Notes under the pieces: model-generated | The model's database searches: none | The model's input: the letters and a program-made list of their open reading frames with translations, nothing else | Told to the model about the DNA's origin: nothing | Made by a program: the position numbers and the translations under genes | Shown: in pieces, positions 6,539 to 9,636 of the stretch | Layout of the letters: each line of letters opens with the position of its first letter | Numbering within the stretch: position 1 is the stretch's first letter | DNA from: Planctomycetota bacterium | GTDB taxonomy: Bacteria > Planctomycetota > PUPC01 | Direction of reading: 5' to 3' | Length of the DNA: 9,636 nt | NCBI GenBank assembly: GCA_003559755.1 | Contig: PWKM01000106.1 | Coordinates: 1 to 9,636, forward strand

Positions 6539-6554
6539 AGGAGGACATGCCTTG
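6539..6554 (+). promoter_or_regulatory. Ribosome binding site fixing a TTG start for rpsB
   Basis: AGGAGG (6539-6544) is followed by seven bases and then TTG (6552-6554), which opens the expected S2 N-terminus M-P-I-I-T-M-R-E-L-L. An ATG at 6547-6549 is only two bases from the Shine-Dalgarno and out of frame. The next in-frame ATG, 6567, is 22 bases away. Confidence 0.8.
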
Positions 6555-7556
6555 CCGATCATCACGATGCGGGAGCTGTTGGAAGCGGGGGTTCATTACG
6601 GCCATCATACCAGCCGGTGGAACCCCAAGATGGAGCCGTACATTTACAAGCGGCGTCACTCGATCCACATTATCGACCTGCGCGAGACCGTCCGCGGACT
6701 GGTCCGCGCCTACCGATATCTGAAGACCGTCGCCGCCGAGGGCGCCGAGGTGATGCTCGTCGGCACCAAACGTCAGGCCGAGGACACCGTCGCCGAACAG
6801 GGCGAGCGGGCCGGAATTCATTTCGTCCCGGAACGCTGGCTCGGAGGCACGCTGACAAACTTCGATGTGATTATGGGCCGGATGAAACGGCTCGACGAGT
6901 TGGAGGAGTTGGACAGTACGGGCGAAATCGAGGCGAAGGGGAAGAAATACGCTGCGGTCCTCCGCCGGGAACTGGCCAAACTGCGGAAGAACCTGGGCGG
7001 CATCCGCCACATGCGGCAACCCCCCGACGTGATGATCGTGATCGACCCCCGACACGAACGGAACGCCGTCAGGGAGGCCAACGCGCTCGACATCCCCGTC
7101 ATCGCACTGCTCGACACGGACAGCGACCCCGACCGGATCGACATTCCAATCCCGGGCAACGACGACGCCATGCGGACGATCCAACTGATCGTATCCAAAC
7201 TCGTGGACGCGATCATTGAAGGCCAGTCCCTGATGCCCGAAGTCCCCGACGAGGCCGCCGCCGCACCTCCGCCCGTCGACCAGGCCCAGCCGGTGACGAC
7301 CGCGCCGCACAAACCGGCCCCTCCGTCCGAAGAACCGGCCTCCGAACCCGAGCCAACTGCCGCCACAACCGCCGAGAATTCGCCCCCCGACCAATCTGCG
7401 GAACAGGCGGAAGACACCGCCGAGTCAGCCGAAGAGCCCGAACCGGCGGTACAAACCGAAGCGACCGAACAGAACCCGGCGGGCGATCAACCGGAGGAAC
7501 CGGAGGAGAGCAGCCCGGAACCAGAAGAAAAAGACCGAATGGGCACAGAGGCCTGA
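6552..7556 (+). CDS. rpsB: 30S ribosomal protein S2 with long acidic C-terminal extension
   Basis: S2 is a protein of the small ribosomal subunit, located between head and body on the solvent side. The 334-residue product opens with the typical E-L-L-E-A-G-V-H-Y-G-H (8-18) and W-N-P-K-M-x-P-Y-I-Y (23-32), followed by I-I-D-L (40-43), V-G-T-K-R-Q-A (70-76), E-R-W-L-G-G-T-L-T-N (94-103), I-D-P-R-H-E (164-169) and P-G-N-D-D-A (201-206). The core ends near residue 228. The remaining 106 residues are a Pro/Glu/Ala/Thr-rich tail with about 29 acidic and three Lys/Arg residues, beyond the usual S2 length and predicted disordered. The start is TTG 6552; the frame stays open upstream to GTG 6444, but that stretch is leader. 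It is the first gene of rpsB-tsf-pyrH-frr. Confidence 0.96.
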   Translation: MPIITMRELLEAGVHYGHHTSRWNPKMEPYIYKRRHSIHIIDLRETVRGLVRAYRYLKTVAAEGAEVMLVGTKRQAEDTVAEQGERAGIHFVPERWLGGTLTNFDVIMGRMKRLDELEELDSTGEIEAKGKKYAAVLRRELAKLRKNLGGIRHMRQPPDVMIVIDPRHERNAVREANALDIPVIALLDTDSDPDRIDIPIPGNDDAMRTIQLIVSKLVDAIIEGQSLMPEVPDEAAAAPPPVDQAQPVTTAPHKPAPPSEEPASEPEPTAATTAENSPPDQSAEQAEDTAESAEEPEPAVQTEATEQNPAGDQPEEPEESSPEPEEKDRMGTEA

Positions 7557-7572
7557 ACGGCCCCTGCAACCA

Positions 7573-7587
7573 GCGGGCCAGACCCGC
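7573..7587 (+). promoter_or_regulatory. Small hairpin in the rpsB-tsf intergenic space
   Basis: GCGGG (7573-7577) and CCCGC (7583-7587) flank CCAGA in the 69-base gap between rpsB and tsf, the largest gap inside the cluster. No T-run follows. It could modulate the transcript ratio or mRNA stability, or be chance in GC-rich DNA. Confidence 0.25.
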
Positions 7588-7625
7588 CGTCCCAAGAAAC
7601 CGAGATACAGTACGGAGAGATTCAA

Positions 7626-8225
7626 ATGACAAAAGTGACCGCGACGATGGTCAAGGAACTGAGAGCACGGACAAACCTGGGCATGATGGAATGCAAAACG
7701 GCACTCACAGAGTCCCAGGGCGACATGGACAAGGCCATCGAAATCCTGCGCAAGAAAGGGGCCATCAAGACGGCCGGAAGGGCCAGCCGAGAGGCCGCCG
7801 AGGGATGTGTGCAGTGCTACATCCACACCAACGGCAAGGTGGGCGTGATGATCGAGGCCCGGTGCGAGACCGACTTCGTGGCCAAGAACGAAGAATTCCA
7901 GGCCTTCATCCGCGACATCTGTATGCACATCGCCTGGGCCAACCCGGTCGCCCTCGACCGCGACGCGATCCCCGACGATGTGCTCGAACGCGAGCAATCG
8001 ATCTACGCCGATCAGATCAAGGACAAACCGGAGCACGTCCGCGAGCAGATTCTGGAGGGAAAACTCCGCGATTTCTTCAAACGTGCCTGCCTGCTCGACC
8101 AGGAATTCGTCAAAGACAGCAGCAAGTCGGTCGGCGACCTGGTCACCGAGCAGGCCCATAAATTCGGCGAAAACATCTATATCAAACGCTTCGTCCGATA
8201 CGAGGTGGGAGACACCGAGGACTGA
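7626..8225 (+). CDS. tsf: Elongation factor Ts, short form
   Basis: EF-Ts is the nucleotide-exchange factor that releases GDP from EF-Tu in the cytoplasm. The N-terminal UBA-like domain (about 1-50) carries V-K-E-L-R-A-R-T-N-L-G-M-M-E-C-K-T-A-L and the A-I-E-I-L-R-K-K-G block. The core has the diagnostic T-D-F-V-A-K-N (82-88), whose Asp-Phe pair contacts EF-Tu, and the protein ends in I-Y-I-K-R-F-V-R-Y-E-V-G (184-195). At 199 residues it is much shorter than the E. coli protein (about 283) and close in length to the Thermus form, which lacks part of the duplicated core and works as a dimer. No frameshift is seen, so it is a natural short form. GGAGAG (7614-7619) precedes the ATG by six bases. 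Confidence 0.96.
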   Translation: MTKVTATMVKELRARTNLGMMECKTALTESQGDMDKAIEILRKKGAIKTAGRASREAAEGCVQCYIHTNGKVGVMIEARCETDFVAKNEEFQAFIRDICMHIAWANPVALDRDAIPDDVLEREQSIYADQIKDKPEHVREQILEGKLRDFFKRACLLDQEFVKDSSKSVGDLVTEQAHKFGENIYIKRFVRYEVGDTED

Positions 8226-8227
8226 AT

Positions 8228-8950
8228 ATGGCCAGTACGGAGCAGCCGGCATACCGGCGGGTCGTGCTGAAGCTGAGCGGCCAGAGTATGTGCGACGAGG
8301 GCGGCCGGGGCATCGACCCCGTTGCCATCGGACGCATCGCAGAACAGGTCAAACAGGCCGCCGACACCGGCGTCCAGCTCGCCGTGGTCATCGGCGGCGG
8401 CAACATCTGCCGGGGCAACGAACTCTCCAGGGCCGGCCTGCTCCGGGCGGTCTGCGACCACATGGGAATGCTCGGGACCGTCATCAACGCGCTCGCTCTG
8501 CAGGACAGCTTGGAGAAACTCGGGTTCGAGGTACGGGTACAGACCGCCATCACCATGGCCGACGTGGCCGAACCCTACATCCGACGCCGGTGCATCGCCC
8601 ACCTCGAACACCACAAAATCTGCATCCTCGCCGCAGGGACCGGCAACCCGTTCTTCTCGACAGACACCGCCGCCGTCCTGCGGGCACGAGAAATACGCGC
8701 CGACATCCTGCTCAAGGCCACGCACGTGGACGGCGTCTACGAGGACGACCCGAGGACAAACCCGGGGGCACGGCTTTTCGACAAACTCACCGCACGGGAG
8801 GCACTCGATCGAAATCTGCGCGTCATGGACCTCACCGCGCTCACCATGGCCATCGAGGGCGACCTCCCGATCCTCGTGTTCAACGCCAGCACACCCGGCA
8901 ACATCCGGAACGCGGTGCTCGGCCACGAGGTGGGCACATTGGTTTCCTGA
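8228..8950 (+). CDS. pyrH: UMP kinase (uridylate kinase)
   Basis: PyrH phosphorylates UMP to UDP with ATP in pyrimidine nucleotide synthesis. It is a hexameric amino-acid-kinase-fold enzyme typically controlled by GTP and UTP. The 240-residue length is normal. Visible motifs are V-L-K-L-S-G (13-18), the glycine-rich G-G-G-N-I-C-R-G (56-63), D-H-M-G-M-L (77-82), T-G-N-P-F-F-S-T-D-T-A (138-148), the K-A-T-H-V-D-G-V-Y segment leading to D-D-P (163-175) and M-D-L-T-A (200-204). The ATG lies two bases after the tsf stop, so the two genes are probably translationally coupled; GAGG within the tsf end (8217-8220) serves as a weak ribosome binding site. The final G-T-L-V-S is typical of the family C-terminus. 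Confidence 0.97.
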   Translation: MASTEQPAYRRVVLKLSGQSMCDEGGRGIDPVAIGRIAEQVKQAADTGVQLAVVIGGGNICRGNELSRAGLLRAVCDHMGMLGTVINALALQDSLEKLGFEVRVQTAITMADVAEPYIRRRCIAHLEHHKICILAAGTGNPFFSTDTAAVLRAREIRADILLKATHVDGVYEDDPRTNPGARLFDKLTAREALDRNLRVMDLTALTMAIEGDLPILVFNASTPGNIRNAVLGHEVGTLVS

Positions 8951-8965
8951 TTGCGAGAGGTGGAA

Positions 8966-9526
8966 ATGAGTTACGAAGACATGCTGCTCGAAGCCGAGAT
9001 GAAAATGGAAAAGTCCTTCGAATATCTGCAGGACGAGTACAAGAAGCTGCGGACCGGGCGGGCCTCGACCGGGTTGGTCGAGAACGTCAAGATCGACTAC
9101 TACGGCTCCCCCACCCCGCTCAAGCAGTTGGCCACCATCGGCATCCCCGAACCATCCCAGATCGCCATCCGCCCGTTCGACCCCAACGCGCTCCAGGCCA
9201 TCGAGAAAGGCCTGCTCGCCTCCGACATCGGCATCACCCCCAACAACGACGGCAAAATCATCCGGCTGAACGTCCCGCCGCTCAGCGAAGAACGGCGGAT
9301 ACAGATCGTCGCCCAGACCAAAGAAATGGCGGAAGAGGCGCGGATCGCTATACGAAACGAGCGGCGCGACGCCATCAAACAGGCAAGGAAAGAAGAAGAC
9401 GCCGGCGACCTGACCGAGGACGACCTGGAAGACTTCAAAAAGGACATCCAGGAACTCACCGATCAGTATACCGAGAAGGTGGACAAGCTCCAGGAGGCGA
9501 AAGCCGAAGAATTGATGGAGGTCTAG
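8966..9526 (+). CDS. frr: Ribosome recycling factor
   Basis: RRF works with EF-G to split the post-termination ribosome for another round of translation. The 186-residue length matches the usual 185 or so. Motifs include L-R-T-G-R-A-S (28-34), Y-Y-G-S-P-T-P-L (45-52), I-R-P-F-D (68-72), the hinge-proximal block with T-P-N-N-D-G-K-I-I-R-L (91-101), P-P-L-S-E-E-R-R (104-111) and R-N-E-R-R-D-A (130-136). I chose ATG 8966, giving the normal M-S-Y-E-D-M-L start, over TTG 8951, which abuts the pyrH stop, because GAGGTGG (8957-8963) sits directly upstream of the ATG. It is the last protein gene of the cluster, 15 bases after pyrH, and is followed by tRNA-Lys. Confidence 0.97.
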   Translation: MSYEDMLLEAEMKMEKSFEYLQDEYKKLRTGRASTGLVENVKIDYYGSPTPLKQLATIGIPEPSQIAIRPFDPNALQAIEKGLLASDIGITPNNDGKIIRLNVPPLSEERRIQIVAQTKEMAEEARIAIRNERRDAIKQARKEEDAGDLTEDDLEDFKKDIQELTDQYTEKVDKLQEAKAEELMEV

Positions 9527-9545
9527 CCGGGCCGGCGATATGCGC

Positions 9546-9551
9546 TATAAT
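9546..9551 (+). promoter_or_regulatory. -10 box for tRNA-Lys
   Basis: A perfect TATAAT lies 8 bases before the first base of the mature tRNA, so the start would be near 9558 with almost no 5' leader. No good -35 box is seen at 16-18 bases upstream (9523-9528 reads CTAGCC). The box falls between frr and the tRNA. Confidence 0.5.
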
Positions 9552-9559
9552 AGGATATC

Positions 9560-9635
9560 GGGGGCATAGCTCAGTTGGAAGAGCAACGGCCTTTTAAGCC
9601 GTAGGTCGGAGGTTCGAGCCCTCCTGCCCTCACCA
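9560..9635 (+). tRNA. tRNA-Lys (anticodon UUU), CCA encoded
   Basis: The cloverleaf is complete: acceptor GGGGGCA/TGCCCTC with one G-U pair, D stem GCTC/GAGC with an eight-base loop, anticodon stem ACGGC/GCCGT with loop CTTTTAA, a five-base variable loop, T arm GGAGG/CCTCC with TTCGAGC, discriminator A at 9632 and CCA at 9633-9635. The anticodon TTT (9593-9595) reads AAA and AAG. It lies 33 bases after frr on the same strand and may be read both from the rpsB operon and from its own -10 box. The window ends one base after the CCA, so further tRNAs downstream cannot be excluded. Confidence 0.97.
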
Positions 9636-9636
9636 C

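Noticed and set aside
6444..6551. N-terminal extension of S2 from GTG 6444
   Set aside because: The stretch spans the leader hairpin and the Shine-Dalgarno, and S2 proteins do not carry such an extension.
9512..9517. TTGATG as a -35 box for tRNA-Lys
   Set aside because: The spacer to TATAAT would be 28 bases, too long for a sigma-70 promoter.
7978..9597. Long open frame of 539 codons over tsf, pyrH and frr in another frame
   Set aside because: Its product is an Arg/Pro/Thr/His-rich low-complexity string with no domain, as expected for a shifted frame over GC-rich genes. The three genes beneath it are unambiguous.
1..9636. Mobile element, CRISPR array, phage or defence island
   Set aside because: No transposase, integrase, direct-repeat array, terminal repeats or abrupt composition change was seen. 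Most of the recognised genes are core genes.

Overview
The window is GC-rich bacterial DNA, densely coding on both strands, with strong Shine-Dalgarno sites and several promoters close to the sigma-70 consensus. A planctomycete or a related lineage is a plausible source. The hints are a short EF-Ts, a non-ATG start on rpsB, acidic Pro/Glu-rich tails and a large TPR protein. No single marker proves this, so the assignment is low-to-moderate confidence.

Layout from left to right: (1) the 3' part of a large TPR-repeat protein on + (1-1965), whose reading frame is open to the window edge; (2) a well-formed promoter and structured leader feeding a predicted lipoprotein of the DJ-1/PfpI superfamily (2253-2876, +); (3) tRNA-Gln(UUG) on - (3058-3132), 50 bases downstream of ilvD on the same strand; (4) ilvD, dihydroxy-acid dehydratase of branched-chain amino acid synthesis (3183-4856, -); (5) a divergent control region with two opposed promoters and a 15-base dyad; (6) a small two-TM protein with an acidic Pro/Glu-rich tail (5104-5445, +); (7) a YycJ/WalJ-type metallo-beta-lactamase-fold hydrolase (5515-6276, -); (8) a consensus promoter and leader driving the classical rpsB-tsf-pyrH-frr cluster (6552-9526, +); (9) tRNA-Lys(UUU) (9560-9635, +) with its own -10 box, ending one base before the window edge.

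The strongest functional unit is rpsB-tsf-pyrH-frr: ribosomal protein S2, elongation factor Ts, UMP kinase and ribosome recycling factor, tightly spaced and each with its diagnostic motifs. With the two tRNA genes, the right half is mainly a translation locus. The left half is a set of independently promoted genes without an evident shared pathway.

I did not find a convincing new multi-gene system. The most useful points for a second look are: the TTG start of rpsB next to an out-of-frame ATG; the roughly 106-residue acidic extension of S2 and its resemblance to the tail of the small membrane protein; the lipoprotein signal on a DJ-1/PfpI protein; a possible leaderless 9-codon ORF ending over the Shine-Dalgarno of the small membrane protein; and leader hairpins before rpsB and the DJ-1 gene.
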